DNA of 41,944 bases from Phytophthora quininea (GCA_011947345.1 JAAVTG010000509.1:1-41944); one strand, 5' to 3'. Counted from the stretch's first letter, positions 19,293 through 28,551 are shown. Notes: generated from the sequence alone by a model not told the origin. Program-made: numbers and translations.

Positions 19293-19989
19293 TTTCAGTT
19301 TTCCTCTCCGGACCACCACCACACCCACCACCAAATCACCATGACCAAGTTGACCGCCGTCCTCAGCTTCGTCGCCGCCGTCGCCGTGGCGGTCTCCAGC
19401 TTCGACGCGGTCAACGCCGCCAGTCTCCGGTCGAATGACAACACCCACTTCCTTCTCGACTCCGTCGACGCCAGCGCGGACGCCAGCGACAGCGCTAGCA
19501 CCGATGCCAGCGCCGACGTCGACCGCTTCCTGTTCGAGGTGGAGGGAAGCGACAGCTTCGAGGGCAGCGAGAGCAGCGGCAGTGAAGGCCACGACGGTGT
19601 CGACGTGACCCGATTCCTCGCGGAAGTCTCGAGCAGCGAGAGCACCGACGGTAGCGACGTCGAGGGCAGCGCGAGTGTCGACAGCGACCGCTTCCTGCAA
19701 GAGGTGGAGGGCAGCGAGAGTGCTGCGTCAGATGAAGGCAGCGAGAGCACCGGCAGCGACCGCTTCCTCTTCGAGGTTGAAAGCAGTGAGTCTGACGAGG
19801 GCAGCGAGAGTGGCAGCGCATAGCTTGCTTTAGGAATTCACGCGGGTCGCCGCCGACTAGGATTCATCCATAAACGACCGCCTTGCGGTACTTTTCAAAT
19901 ATCAACGCGCTCTTTGACGACAAAGATCCGTGGTTTCACGCGGTGCAATAGGTGCCCGCTAGCCTAAACACTTCAAACTGGTTGGCGGT
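19293..19989. repeat. Right arm of a 697-bp perfect inverted repeat
   Basis: Exact reverse complement of 18094-18790. I compared the coding part through the identical translations in all shadow frames, and compared the flanks base by base; no difference was seen. Absence of any substitution implies a very young duplication or ongoing gene conversion between the arms. Confidence 0.97.
19341..19823 (+). CDS. Secreted acidic repeat protein with four RFLxE motifs, copy 2
   Basis: This is the mirror copy of 18260-18742 with the same 160-residue product: signal peptide, then Ser/Asp/Glu-rich sequence with RFLFE, RFLAE, RFLQE and RFLFE spaced 29, 26 and 24 residues apart. It is transcribed away from its twin. 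The sequence upstream of 19293 is unrelated to the upstream sequence of copy 1, so the two identical proteins could be expressed under different control. Confidence 0.88.
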   Translation: MTKLTAVLSFVAAVAVAVSSFDAVNAASLRSNDNTHFLLDSVDASADASDSASTDASADVDRFLFEVEGSDSFEGSESSGSEGHDGVDVTRFLAEVSSSESTDGSDVEGSASVDSDRFLQEVEGSESAASDEGSESTGSDRFLFEVESSESDEGSESGSA

Positions 19990-20209
19990 ATTTCTCCTGT
20001 ATCGCGTTTCCGGTTATTACTAGAGCTCCGAGGTGTATGTGCCAAGCTCCAAACGAGCAAGTGATGGTGAAGACCCACCACCGCCACCATCTTCAGCGGG
20101 AACTTCGCCACTACACGACTGTCTCGTCGAGCAGAACCCTGGAGCGAGCTTCGTGCAAGCACAATAAAACCCAAACGATAAAGCGTTGCATAATGCGTTC
20201 TCCTAAATT

Positions 20210-20638
20210 TTAGGGCCACCACGTCAACTTCGACTTGTCGAACGCGCCGCTGCTATCCGTAGATTCGTCGATCGGGGCCGCCGATACAGTTCCCGGAAGG
20301 GAGTCCAACTCGGCAGACCCACTGTTGCTGTCGGCGCTACCGTCGAGTTCGCTCCCGTCGACGATGCCAAATCCAGTAGAAGTCTCGATCAAAAAGCGGT
20401 CAACCGAACCTTCGTCACTGGAGTCGCCTTCGCTCCCTCACTCCGGGACGTCGAATCACTGGCGCTGATCTCCTCCAAGAAGCGGTCTCCGAGGTTGCTG
20501 TCGCTTGCGTCAGAATTTCCGGGCAAAATCCGCCGACCCGCTGTCGCTAGTTTCGTGCTGGCGGAGGTTGATGGCGCGAACATTGTCGAGTGTAATCGCC
20601 GCAATGGCGAGAGTGATGAGAACACTTAGCTTGGTCAT
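20210..20638 (-). pseudogene. Diverged paralog of the RFLxE secreted protein, frameshifted
   Basis: The start at 20638 (MTKLSVLITLAIAAITL) opens a signal peptide like that of the twin genes. NLRQHETSDSGSADF follows and the frame is then lost near 20520. The next frame carries GNSDASDSNLGDRFLEEISA; a second break near 20395 leads to VDRFLIETSTGFGIVDGSE and a Ser/Asp-rich C-terminus ending at 20210. Both motifs (RFLEE, RFLIE) keep the RFLxE pattern although the linkers differ. The two breaks are each one base off, so this is either a pseudogene or affected by sequence errors. Confidence 0.7.
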
Positions 20639-20891
20639 GGTGTTGGTCTTGAGAACGACGCGGAGCTGTGTTGGGTGCTTGGTGCCCCGTTGGAAGTTTG
20701 AAAATGCCGATATAGATACCAGCAAAACATGCCTGACACGTCCCAAACGTGCGAGGCAGCGGTCGATTTAGGAATCGTCCAAGAACGCGCTTGACATGAA
20801 AATAGTTACCATGCTTGCGTGGGAACATACAGCACTGATGTCCTCTTCAACGCTGCAAGGTTATATATTTTCTACTGATGATCAAGCGCCC

Positions 20892-21760
20892 TCAAACGAT
20901 GAGCTCGCTGCGATTCTGTAGTGGACTGGTTGACGACGACGTCGAAGCAGCAAAAGAATTGCTCTTCAAGTCCTTTGACAACAACCTCGCGTCTTCTTCT
21001 GTGTCGTTCGCATCCTCTTCTTCCTCGTCGGACTCTTCATCACCTTTTTGCAGCGCCAGCTCCAACTTCTCCATATCTGTTATTGCCGGCGCTTTTCGCC
21101 ACCATTGGGCTATCACAGAAGGCAACGATTCCTCCAGCACCAGGTACAGCAAGTAGTTGATCGGAGGCGAAGACCCTAACGGCCAAAACCACAGTCCGCG
21201 ACGCATCCCGTCGCGCAGTTGGTGACTCAACCAAGCCACCACCACGAAGCAGACGCGACCTCGTCGACGTCTTGCTTGATATTTTCTAGACCAACGACTG
21301 ACTAAAGCGGCCACCGCAATGATGAAGGTGACCGAGTGGCCGAATGGGCGACCAGCTAAGTGGGTCGCCCCGGTGATGCTCAACGCTCCCGCCGCGATGA
21401 AATGGTCGACGTCCAGCAGCGAAGCAGTCAGGCTATTGAAAAAGCATTTTTCAGAAACGAAAGCGCGTTGATGTCGGACTCAGTTTGTAGTAAGAAAATG
21501 CCCCAACAGCAGAACGCTACAGCTCCATGAGCGGTATTGTCCACGAAGTGGCGTAGTAGCTTGTAGTTCAGCAAGTAGACGCTACAGATAATGGCAAAAG
21601 TCTCCGTTAGGGGAAAAATGAACTGCTGCAGGGCGGCTAGACGTAATACACGAACTGCTGGAAGAGAAAGTAGTCGCTGGAGAGACAGATGAGCAGCAGA
21701 AGCACCATCAAGGTGCGCTGCAGCAGTCTCCGACGGCGTTGACCGGTCTCGTCCGGCATC
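20892..21760 (-). pseudogene. TMEM267-like multi-pass membrane protein, two frameshifts
   Basis: The probable start is 21760 (MPDETGQRRRRLLQ) followed by a hydrophobic segment (MVLLLLICL). After a one-base shift near 21650 the frame carries LQQFIFPLTETFAII and FVDNTAHGAVAFCCWGIF. After a second one-base shift in a T run near 21440 it carries LLDVDHFIAAGALSITGATH and RDGMRRGLWFWPLGSSPPIN. These blocks (DN-x-HG, DVDHF, RDGxRRGLWFWP) match the order in TMEM267 (C5orf28) family proteins, whose function is unknown. The C-terminal tail is acidic (DEESDEEEEDAND). Each break is a single base, so sequence error is as likely as true loss. Confidence 0.7.
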
Positions 21761-21905
21761 GCTGCTTCCCCGGCGCCGACGCTTCTGAAAATGATATTGT
21801 TGCACTTGGTGTATGTAAGTGGACGGATCATTTATCTTGATGTTTGTATCAGAGCTGCTTCATTGTTGTGCACAGCTCAAAGGTGGCTGGGTTCTGGAAC
21901 AGCGT

Positions 21906-22306
21906 TCAGGAGTCCGTCCACTGCCGCTCGTAGCCCAACGAGGCGTAGAATGCGAGTGATCTCTCGCTCTTAACGCCCGTAGACAGCGTCAGTCGCTTGA
22001 TCCCTACGTCGGTGGCCCACTTTTCCAGGTGGATCATGAGTGTTCGGCCAACCCCTTTGCGGTGGCGACTCGAGTCCACCGACACGCGCTTCGCCACTGC
22101 TTGGGTGTCTGAAGTGCGTTAGAGGCCGACCATCCCAACCACGAAGTCGTCCTCGTCTTGAGGCGAATTGGAGCTGATGGTTCCCAAAAGTTGCCGCCGG
22201 AGGCCACGTAGGTCCAGTGGACGTCTGCCAGGTCCGAGTTGACGCATTGAAGCGCCATCGCAGCCCACGGTGCTGGAAAGTCTTGTCGTCGTCGAGGAGG
22301 AGAGAC
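21906..22306 (-). pseudogene. GNAT acetyltransferase, 3' part (split by copia)
   Basis: This is the C-terminal part of a Gcn5-related N-acetyltransferase. It reads DLADVHWTYVASGGNFW, then after a one-base loss DEDDFVVGMVGL, an in-frame TAA near 22120, and VAKRVSVDSSRHRKGVGRTL. RHRKGVG is the acetyl-CoA pyrophosphate-binding loop (motif A). SERSLAFYASLGYERQ is the usual C-terminal motif B. The 5' end of the gene lies on the other side of the copia element, at 27592-27673; removing the element and one copy of the 5-bp duplication joins the two reading frames without a shift. Substrate unknown. Besides the insertion, the gene has a nonsense codon and a frameshift. Confidence 0.8.
22302..22306. 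repeat. Copia target-site duplication, left copy (GAGAC)
   Basis: GAGAC directly precedes the TGTTAGAATG end of the left LTR and is repeated after the right LTR at 27592-27596. Five-base duplications are standard for Ty1/copia integrases. Confidence 0.92.
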
Positions 22307-22627
22307 TGTTAGAATGAACTCAAGACTTAAAAGCTCAATACACTCTATTATGCTTATCCTCTTGTCTAATGCTATCTAACGACCGTGTGCTCAGATCGAA
22401 GCAAAGAGGAAGTGAGGAGCTCGTCCTCGCTTCCTGCTCCGATTTCCTCATCGCACTGAATCTTTCCTCTGTAAAGAGAAGGGACAAGAGCCAACAATGA
22501 TTGGCTCTGCCGGATAAGTACAGTAGACTACATCGACACTTTATTTAGCATACTAAACTCAATAGAACATCTCTTTAATGTGTCTCGCCCAGTGCGTCCT
22601 TTCCACAGGACTGCACCAGGCTCAACA
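22307..22627 (-). repeat. 3' LTR of copia element
   Basis: 321 bp, TGTTAGAATG...GGCTCAACA on the + strand. Read on the element's coding strand it begins TGTTGAGCC. It is preceded on the coding strand by the purine run AGTGGGAG (+ strand 22628-22635), which is the likely polypurine tract. It appears identical to the right LTR. Confidence 0.95.
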
Positions 22628-22633
22628 CTCCCA

Positions 22634-23803
22634 CTAAGTGTCGCCCGTAGTCTTCAGATCCTTAACTCCAATAAGCTCTCTTAGCTTTATGAATTGCCCT
22701 GTTGGTAAGGCTTTCGTAAGCATATCTGCTGCCATTTCACTCGTAGGGCTGTACTGAATTTCTAGCCGTCCCTCCTCCACGAGGTCTCTTGTAAACAAAT
22801 ATCGAATCTCGACATGTTTTGTGGCTTTGTGGTTGCCGGGATACTTTACCGTGCTGATGGCAGACTTGCTGTCGCACCAAACTTGCACAGGTTGCTCCTG
22901 AGGAAATCCCATTTCCCTCAACAGATACCAAAACCACTCACTTCCCTTTGCTCCTTCACTTAGTGCAATGAGTTCCGCTTCTGCAGTAGAGAGCGATACT
23001 GACCCCTGCTTGCTACTACACCACGAGATACTGGTACCAGCCATGGTGATCACATATCCAGTAATCGATTTACGTTCTTTTGGTTGACACGCGAAGCTTG
23101 CGTCTGTGTACACTTCATACGTCACCGTTCTCGAATTTCCATCAAGAAGGAGACCGTACGTTGACGTCCCTTTCAAGTATTTGAGCACTCTCCTCGCTGC
23201 CTGCCAGTGCGTCTCGTTGTAGCACGACAAGAACTTGCTTAGTTCTCTTACTGCATTTGCAATGTCTGGTCGTGTGCCTCTCACCAGATATTGTAGCGAT
23301 CCGACTAGCCCTCGATAATCAAACTTCTGGGCTGCAATCTCTTGAGCCGACATCTCTGTTTCAGCCACTAATTCTTCTCCTCTAAGTTGTGGGGTTGACA
23401 CTGGTGCACACTGTCCCATTTTAAACTTATCCAAAAGTTCGTTAATATAGTTGTGCTGAGAGATTGTCATTGTCTTATGCTCCCGGTTCCTTCGGACTTC
23501 CATCTTTAGGATATAATGGATGTCTCCCAGGTCTTTCATCTTAAATCTAGACGAGAGATCACTCTTCAACTGGTTTATCAACTTCATATCGCGAGACATG
23601 ATCGTGAGGTCGTCTACATAGACAACCACAATGATCCATTCATCTCCCACTTTTTGGACGTAGATGCAGTACTCCTTGTTGCATCGGACAAAACCCAGGC
23701 TCGTAAAGAACTTATGAAGGACCTTATACCATATCTTCGGGGCTTGTTTAAGCCCATAAATGCTCTTCTTTAACTCACACACCAAGTTCTCATGACCTGC
23801 CAT
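22634..23803 (-). pseudogene. Copia pol: reverse transcriptase C-terminal part and RNase H
   Basis: A 389-codon open frame. It starts in the RT palm with SIYGLKQAPKIWYKVLHKFF and has the catalytic YVDD within VVVYVDDLTIMSRD. FDYRGLVGSLQYLVRGTRPDI is the copia-specific linker. The RNase H part contains YTDASFACQPKERKSITGYV, SLSTAEAELIALSEG and WCDSKSAI, with Asp and Glu catalytic residues in the expected places. It ends with HVEIRYLFTRDLVEEG and a stop just before the polypurine tract. The RT fingers lie further upstream in other frames (23804-24060) and carry stops. Confidence 0.93.
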
Positions 23804-24053
23804 TCGATAACCAGGGGTTGGTGCATGTAAACCTTATGTTCCCCATCCATAGACCCATTGAGAAATGCTGTGTGCACATCCATTTGATAAATATGACAGT
23901 TGAGGATTGTTACGATCGCTAGGACGAGTCGTAAAGACTCAAAACGAGCGACCGGAGCATAGACTTCATCTCAATCCACACCATACTGTTGGTGGTTACC
24001 TTGTGCGACCAGCCGTGCTTTAAACCTCTCAATACTCCCGTCAGCATTGTACT

Positions 24054-25316
24054 TCACCGCAAGTACCCAGTGGCATGGTAATGCCCTTTGGCCAGGGGTA
24101 GCTTGGTAAGCTTCCAAGTTCCATTCTCAAGTAATGACTGGTATTCCAGATCTAATGCTTGTCGCCACTGTGTCTTATGTGGACCACTCAACGCATCCCG
24201 TAAGCTTTTAGGAACGGTAATCCGACTGACCAGATTGTCAACTGCAATCGTCTTATCGATGTGGGACTGAAAGCATTGGTAATCCGAGTATCGCACCGGC
24301 TTCCTGCGCTGGCGCTGTGGTCGTGCCTCTGGCTGGAATGCAGTCTTCTGGGATTTGTTCCCAGCTCCCACTGCTTCTGACGACCTTTGTCTTCGGTGTT
24401 TGGCTCCCACTGTTCCGTTCATCACTGAATCAGGGGTATCCTCTCCGGTGGTTGTTTGCACGACCGCTTTTTATCACCTTTAGTGCGCAGAGACTCAATT
24501 TCATTCAGCTCGCTGGCCATTAGTCTCTCGGGTTCCGTCCCGAAGGACTGTTTAACGATGCTGGTACAGTTTTTGGTGTCAAATGTAACCGATCTCGCCA
24601 CAAAGTACATCAAGTAGACGGTACCCTTTCGTTTCCTCCGATATCCCAAGAAATCTGCACTTGATTGCCCTAGCACCAAGTTTCTTCTCTTTTCTGATGG
24701 CTTCAGGGACATATGCAAAACACACGCAGCCCCACACTTGTAGTGTTCGTGGGTCAGGACAGATACCCTTGACTAGCTCATACGGCGTCTTGTTCTGCAA
24801 CCGAACCATCGGTGTACAGTTCTGTACGTATGTCATGTACTTAAGCGCCTCAGGCCACCATTTGGCAGGCATGTCTGCATCTCGGAGGGCACATCGTACT
24901 TTTTCCATCTTTGTCTGGTGATCCCTCTCAGCTGCACCATTTTCTTCAGGACTGTAGGGGTTGGAAGTTTGAAAGGTTATACCCTTCCCCACACAGAATG
25001 TCTTCAAAGCCTCATTCACAAACTCGGTGCCACCGTCAGACCGAATGCGTCTAATAGTAAACTTCCCTTCTCTTTTCAGCTGTAGTAGAAGTTCCTTAAC
25101 CTTTGTTTGTACCTCTGTTTTCTTCCGGAGGACATATGCCCAGCGCCAAGATGTCTGGTCATCGATAATGCTCAGGAAATATCTGATTGAGCCTACCGCA
25201 CCGTACACACCCAGTGTCCTTATGGGCCCATTGGTGTCCATGTGTATTGTGCTAACTGGTTGGATATCTCTTGTGCCAACCATATTTCTGTAACTTATCC
25301 TGCGCATGTGTGGCAA
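24054..25316 (-). pseudogene. Copia pol: integrase and linker, frameshifted
   Basis: The frame at 25316-24579 holds the integrase core. The catalytic residues are the Asp in HMDTNGP, the Asp in IRSDGGTEFVNEAL and the Glu in NPYSPEENGAAERDHQ. The family motif KTPYELVKG and FLGISEETKGYRLLDV follow. Two further frames (24718-24422, 24461-24054) continue through VARSVTFDTKNC and a basic linker to the beginning of RT ([11 protein letters not shown]). At least two frameshifts separate them. Confidence 0.88.
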
Positions 25317-25897
25317 AAGAACGACACTCTATGTAGTGCCGCTGCACTGAAGTTGGGCAGACCTGGAATGAGATTCCTACTCATCACCTCTATAACCTCT
25401 ATTAACTTGTCCTTGTTAAGATGCCCCAACTTCATATGCCATTCCTTTAGGGCACCCTCGAGATTAGAGTGGCCAGGCATAATAAGAGGCCGTAGAGGTC
25501 TTGCTTTCACTGCAGAGCAGTGTATCTGCCTATCTCTGAGTGTGCGAGATTGCACGTAGTATGCACCATTCACAGCAATAGCCACAAATGCTAATTAACG
25601 TTTCCAAAAGACAAATTTGTAGCTGCCTCGCACGCTGTCTATAATCTGATACCCACTTTGCGTTAGCCAATACTCACTTAGTATGTTTGCTTTGGCTTTG
25701 GGTACAAGTGCCATATTATCAAACCGAAACAGCTTTATGGCGTCAGGACCCAAAAAATAGAGTTGAACAGATCCAACATGTGTATTGCTTAGTTTAGTCC
25801 CTTCTCCAAAGGTAAACCTAAACTCTTCGTTCCGTTTCTTGCTGACAAACAGCGACGCATCGCCACTCAGGCCGTATCCGCACCCAGAGTCTAGCAC
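25295..25897 (-). pseudogene. Copia protease and GAG-pre-integrase region
   Basis: The frame begins right after a TAG codon with VLDSGCGYGLSGDASLF, the aspartic protease active site (DSG). In copia elements the residue before VLDSG is usually Trp, so TAG probably arose from TGG. A TAA at 25595-25597 interrupts the same frame; it then continues through GAYYVQSR and EWHMKLGHLNKDKLIEVI, the zinc-binding pre-integrase domain (H...H...FFCHTC). A frameshift near 25310 leads into the integrase. Confidence 0.88.
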
Positions 25898-27251
25898 CTA
25901 ATCGCAACGGTTTATGTCAGCCGCAGATCTTTCCAACAGTTTTGGATACAACTCTCTTACCTTCTTTTCGACCGCAATCGAACCTTCTTCCATGTTGCTG
26001 TAGACTTCCGTCAGGGCTCCAGTAAACGCCGGAATTCCAAAGTCTTCCGCGTCATCAATCTCACTCATGTGAGTGTCGGATCCCACTGACGATCGTGCTG
26101 GCGACGTCATCAGCGAGTCCAGGTCCGTCTGCGCCTGCTCCGCTGACAGCGTGTCACTCAGGGCCGGCCCTGTCGCTGACCCCTTCGTTTGCGCAGCCAT
26201 CACAGGCTTTGACTTGATTGGCTTCACAAACGCCACATCAGCCGTGATTTCCACCCGCTGGGCCTTTTTCTTCCCGCCCGTCTTTGCAGGAGCACAGTCG
26301 ACTGAGTTGACGTCGATGCGCTTGCCGTTCACGAAGATGCTGGACCGAAACCATCCGTCTTTACGGTCCTGCTCCATCTTCGGGCAGTCGGCCTTTCTGT
26401 GCGGCTTGCCGTCCACATCGTAGCGGCCGTCACAGTAGAAGCAGCTACCTTGCTTCTTGCCGTCTTGGCGTTCCTTGCGCTTGCCAAGGTGCTTGCGGGC
26501 TCCCACATGGTTTACTGGCACCGGCTTTGCGGACAAGGCCTTGATTTGGCGCTTGCTCTTGTCCATAAAGACGTTGCGCAAGATGGCTTCAACCCTCTCA
26601 AGAGTCACATCGCCCGTTTTGATGTCGATCTGATTTCCCCAGTACTGACTGGGAAACAGCGACAGGACCTTGAACGCCACGTACTCGCTCGGCACCAGCT
26701 CCAAGTCGTTCATCAGCTCTTTTCGACTGGCGGACGATGCGGTTGCGCGCCTCTTTCACGCCTTGGATGAGCTGTCCCACTGAGTCAAAGTCCGACGACA
26801 AGGCCTGATCGAGCTCATCCACCAGTTGCACCATCCCTTGTGCAGTGGACTGTTCAAAGTCCGTCTCAAGTCGTGCCCACGCAGTTGGGAGGTCTTCGTC
26901 GTTGAGCGACACCCGCAGCGACTCCAGGTACTCTCGGGGCAATGTCTGGTTGAGCATTCCCCTGATGTAGGTGTCCATCTCTTCCAAGAGCACTTGCTGC
27001 CACTCGTAGTCTTCCTCAACCTTGGGGTCGACTTCATCGCTCATAGGACCAGGCACTTCACATCTCGAGACCAGCAAATCTCCGTAGCGGAACGCCAGTT
27101 TCGGCCTTTTCTGGACCATGGCCTCGCGAGCCAGAGCGCCGCTTTTCTGTCGGAGGTGGCCAATGAAGAGATCCTTCCAGACACCGTATTGCTTAGTGTC
27201 CTTCGGGAAGATGAGCCGGCTGAACGGGTTGCTTCCGCCGTTGTTCACCAT
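25898..27251 (-). pseudogene. Copia gag with CCHC zinc knuckle, one frameshift
   Basis: The start at 27251 (MVNNGGSNPFSRLIFPKD) lies only 19 bases inside the 5' LTR, and no canonical primer-binding site is obvious in that gap. The capsid-like part contains LFIGHLRQKSGALAREAM and a UBN2/gag-type helix region. A one-base shift near 26720 changes to a frame starting MNDLELVPSEYVAFKVLSLF. The nucleocapsid has CFYCDGRYDVDGKPHRKADC, a CCHC knuckle with an expanded spacing. The frame ends at TAG 25898-25900, directly before the protease. Confidence 0.9.
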
Positions 27252-27270
27252 CTTTTGCTCTTACTTGAAA

Positions 27271-27591
27271 TGTTAGAATGAACTCAAGACTTAAAAGCTC
27301 AATACACTCTATTATGCTTATCCTCTTGTCTAATGCTATCTAACGACCGTGTGCTCAGATCGAAGCAAAGAGGAAGTGAGGAGCTCGTCCTCGCTTCCTG
27401 CTCCGATTTCCTCATCGCACTGAATCTTTCCTCTGTAAAGAGAAGGGACAAGAGCCAACAATGATTGGCTCTGCCGGATAAGTACAGTAGACTACATCGA
27501 CACTTTATTTAGCATACTAAACTCAATAGAACATCTCTTTAATGTGTCTCGCCCAGTGCGTCCTTTCCACAGGACTGCACCAGGCTCAACA
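27271..27591 (-). repeat. 5' LTR of copia element
   Basis: 321 bp, the same length as the left LTR and, reading line by line, with no difference from it. On the coding strand it precedes gag by 19 bases and should carry the element's promoter. Confidence 0.95.
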
Positions 27592-27673
27592 GAGACGTCT
27601 CGCGGGAGATACGAGTGATGCTGAGGAAGTCGCCGTCGCGGTGTTCGCGGATGTGGATCTCGTCACTTGTCAT
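27592..27673 (-). pseudogene. GNAT acetyltransferase, 5' part (split by copia)
   Basis: The ATG at 27673 starts MTSDEIHIREHRDGDFLSIT, a typical N-terminus for a small GNAT enzyme. After 27 codons plus one base the gene is cut at the copia target site (the first five bases, 27592-27596, are the GAGAC duplication). The reading frame rejoins correctly with the 3' part at 22301 when the element and one duplication copy are removed, which proves that the insertion hit an exon. Confidence 0.82.
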
Positions 27674-27815
27674 GAGGGGGATCTCCTAGATGAACGGCTG
27701 GGAAGTGCGAAGCTCGTCCTCGTTCGACACATCTCCTGCAAAGGGCATAGCAAGCGGAAGATTTTTGAAGACATTTTGAACACGACAATTTGATTAATGT
27801 ACACCTACGAGCAAA

Positions 27816-28520
27816 CTACTTACGTGGTCTCCTGTTCCTTGGCACACATTGCGAGTACCAGTCGTTGAAATATTTGCAGACAGCGCCACCGCGGCACTCG
27901 GTTTCGCCGTGATGGTCAATTCCGCCACACTGCTGCCAGGCTTCAACGGCGTCGTCGTCAAGCAGCAAGTCGTTCTGGGGGGCACTTTTCTTCGGTCGAT
28001 GATCAACTTTCTCCTTCTTCGTAGCGACTGCATCCGTATTGCCTACGGGTAGACACTGCGCGAACCACGGGTCAGAACTCACGCAGGTGAGACCGCTGTC
28101 GCACTTGACGGTGCCGACGTAGCCGATGCCGCCGCACTGTCCGTATTTCGGGATGGCGTTGATGTTGACGGGCTGGCACTGGAAGAAGGCGGGGTTGACG
28201 ACTTCGCAGGCGTAGCCAGAAACGCAGTTGAGTTTGGTCTCTGCATCCGTGTGGGAGTCATCCGAGATGTAGCTGGAGTAGTCGAAATCCGCGCCGCCGC
28301 ACTGTTCCCACGGCTCGATGTCGCTGAATTGGCCGCTGGATGAGCGGTCGGTCGAGTCCGACGACGACTCCGAAGCGTCTTCGTCCAAACTGCCAGAGTC
28401 TTCCGAGCTGCTGTGGTCATCGGATTCTTCGTGACGGATGTGAGAGACGTTGACGCTGCTATCGGTAGCATTCACTGTCACGACGCTGGCAAAGACGAGT
28501 AGGAAACTCAACTTGGTCAT
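27816..28520 (-). CDS. Secreted protein with three CBM1-type cellulose-binding modules
   Basis: The start is taken at 28520 (MTKLSFLLVFASVVTVNA), a signal peptide; the in-frame codon at 28559 only extends it into the leader. An acidic Ser/Asp/Glu-rich stretch follows (SSSEDSGSLDEDASESSSD). Three Cys-rich modules come next: a divergent one (WEQCGGADFDYSSYI...CVSGYACEVV), a classical CBM1 (YGQCGGIGYVG...WFAQCLP) and a second classical CBM1 after a Lys-rich linker (WQQCGGIDHHG...WYSQCVP). It has about 234 residues and no breaks. It probably binds cellulose in the wall or host tissue. The acidic leader resembles the RFLxE proteins, and the divergent module matches the one in the gene at 16761-17597. 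Confidence 0.9.
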   Translation of the reverse strand: MTKLSFLLVFASVVTVNATDSSVNVSHIRHEESDDHSSSEDSGSLDEDASESSSDSTDRSSSGQFSDIEPWEQCGGADFDYSSYISDDSHTDAETKLNCVSGYACEVVNPAFFQCQPVNINAIPKYGQCGGIGYVGTVKCDSGLTCVSSDPWFAQCLPVGNTDAVATKKEKVDHRPKKSAPQNDLLLDDDAVEAWQQCGGIDHHGETECRGGAVCKYFNDWYSQCVPRNRRPRK

Positions 28521-28551
28521 GGAGAGGTTGAAATGGTGGTTCTTGGGGGAA

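Larger units (their letters stand above)
22307..27591 (-). mobile_element. Ty1/copia LTR retrotransposon inserted in a GNAT gene
   Basis: A 5285-bp element is bounded by two 321-bp LTRs with TGTT...AACA ends and a GAGAC target duplication. It is transcribed on the minus strand with the copia domain order: gag with zinc knuckle, protease (LDSG), integrase (D, D, E), reverse transcriptase (YVDD), RNase H. The coding region has at least six breaks: frameshifts near 26720, 25310, 24700, 24440 and around 23800-24060, TAG at 25898-25900 and TAA at 25595-25597. The LTRs look identical by eye, which points to recent insertion. The element is therefore a young but defective copy, probably mobilised in trans, or its breaks are partly sequence errors. 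Confidence 0.95.

Noticed and set aside
25895..25903. Programmed UAG readthrough between copia gag and pol
   Set aside because: The position normally holds Trp (W-V-L-D-S-G), so TGG to TAG mutation is simpler, and other stops and shifts are present in the same element.
27542..27793. 83-codon + strand gene across the LTR boundary
   Set aside because: It fuses LTR sequence to the antisense of the GNAT first exon, so it is a chance frame.
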